DNA of 7,400 nt, from contig USDZ01000085.1 in the NCBI GenBank assembly GCA_900553525.1, positions 1 through 7,400 of the forward strand, written 5' to 3'. The stretch is from an uncultured Oscillospiraceae bacterium. Its GTDB lineage: Bacteria; Bacillota; Clostridia; Oscillospirales; Acutalibacteraceae. Of this stretch, positions 7,301 to 7,400 are shown one piece after another. The notes under the pieces are model-generated. The model had not been told where the DNA came from. It worked only from the letters and a program-made list of their open reading frames with translations, and did no database searches. The position numbers were made by a program, and so were the translations under genes. Every line of letters starts with the position of its first letter. The first letter of the stretch is position 1.

Positions 7301-7400
7301 ACCTGGCCGATCCGCCAGACGGGCCGGATTCCGCCGGTCGGCTCCAGCCGGAGCCGGTTCCCGATTCACCCGCATCCGGCGGCGCATATGCGGCGGAGGA
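4369..7400 (+). CDS. YfhO-family polytopic membrane protein (3' end outside window)
   Basis: An open frame of at least 1010 codons with no stop before the window edge. About a dozen hydrophobic helices fill residues 13-526, followed by a large extracytoplasmic domain (about 527-901), a last helix (about 902-927) and a Pro/Ser/Gly-rich cytoplasmic tail. Hallmarks of the YfhO family are clear: DMYHQY (119-124) in the first outer loop, GYYLASPFN near 155, WLD (233-235), NYYIG (270-274), NDLPYRFSF (424-432) and SIPYDPGW (857-864) in the C-terminal beta-rich domain. YfhO proteins have a GT-C-like fold; Bacillus subtilis YfhO takes part, with CsbB, in sugar decoration of lipoteichoic acid. Asp119 is the likely GT-C-type acidic residue (inference). 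No CsbB-like glycosyltransferase is in the window. ATG 4369 is the first in-frame start after TAG 4348-4350; GGAG at 4353-4356 is a weak, distant ribosome site. Family assignment is firm, substrate unknown. Confidence 0.92.
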   Translation, partial: MQRENPPLSRKAIRLTLAGITALLVGILLAVIFWQDKDGIPAGNLLRKSVYVLGAALLLGFLFAVFLNEIMRGRRERRVKHGIWFYPVIAGFLSLACMCLAYTFLGMWPLGEKTGMIVDMYHQYAPLLAHLRDMLLNGGNPLYSFEVGLGINFVSLFGYYLASPFNVLLVLFPEHLLAEGILVITLLKNALSGAFFAACVQSVYRRRNITVPMVSVMYALMMYMIAYSWNIMWLDVVMVLPLVVLGFEKLMRTGRYLWYILPLAYALITNYYIGFMLCIFLVLYYAVYVFRKKRRAAQQARSFFRFAVGSLLGGGLAMFLIVPVFLALGHTSAAGAKPPELTSMFDMFGLLGRHLYGATPTIRSGNLPNIYCGMLAVLLLPIFATLKAIPLRRRLAYIGLFAALGFSFTVNLANLFWHGMHFPNDLPYRFSFLYSFVLLLIAFETLQHLRAVTFKQVAVSFTALLAYLIVEEQFGDEAYGFEAIYISLLLLAVYAAVLALVSRKKIRRVRVAYALLCLVVTGEMLFHADGAFRMLDSQEHYTDHDNYVDSDSAETVRMAVEEAQRIGDSQMDGAFYRMELLPRRTCVDTALFGYRGITVFSSSNYYTTTRTMGALGYAVNGVNSHLYKAFVPTVDSLLGIRYLVMNSRLTSHYQLDYLDSVSHNGINYYIYENPDALPIGFVANQAIRDWQYTYYYPFTSQNTLFKALTGDSRELFTLHPVDGSNSSTPTAFNLYASNGQANGTFTVTLQSSGQTYVYADCGAAKTIQVSANGSNWSVSPREAFIIDAGSLQEGDTLTMTVSAEMSCSGNFFVATLNQDVYRDAIDKLSASGLDVSSFSDSHILGTIQSEGGPLFTSIPYDPGWRVEVDGEPVETYGVSEAFLAFDVPAGEHTVELRYTPQGLWAGIILSGVSLCLVILLAILTHIRLQRERDARLLARFDIPSPDSLRSPTSEGEGQTAGFLPSIPPAIPSGGPSEDLADPPDGPDSAGRLQPEPVPDSPASGGAYAAE

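Overview
The window is GC-rich and gene-dense, with strong purine-rich ribosome binding sites. Its gene content (a two-gene ABC exporter operon, a small ribbon-helix-helix protein and a YfhO-type membrane protein) suggests a GC-rich Clostridia (Firmicutes), perhaps an Oscillospirales/Ruminococcaceae relative. The assignment is inferred from protein style and codon use, not from a marker gene.

Layout. Positions 1-69 are a short leader with no visible promoter, so the first operon is probably transcribed from outside the window. Positions 70-3662 hold two ABC half-transporters joined by a TGATG stop/start overlap. Their motifs are asymmetric in a complementary way: the first subunit has Asp for the catalytic Glu and Gln for the switch His, and the second has LSQGQ in place of LSGGQ. 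This is the signature of a heterodimeric multidrug/lipid-type exporter with one degenerate and one working ATP site. Two hairpins follow (3691-3731 and 3781-3813). The second has T-tracts on both strands and probably terminates the exporter operon and the convergent small gene at 3853-4041 (minus strand), a 62-residue ribbon-helix-helix DNA-binding protein.

The divergent intergenic region 4042-4368 carries an operator-like inverted repeat, a strong-looking promoter (TTGCCC, 17 bp, extended TATAAT) and a structured leader of about 145 nt. The leader contains a 40-codon ORF whose ATG lies at the predicted transcription start, and, on the minus strand, a stretch resembling the 3' end of a tRNA or tmRNA. 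From 4369 to the window edge is a large YfhO-family multispanning membrane protein (at least 1010 residues, 3' end missing) with an unusual disordered cytoplasmic tail.

How they work together. The two ABC subunits almost certainly form one pump. The ribbon-helix-helix protein may regulate itself or its divergent neighbour. The YfhO-like protein belongs to a family tied to glycosylation of cell-envelope polymers. I see no strong sign of a novel multi-gene system; the most curious part is the 4042-4368 region.
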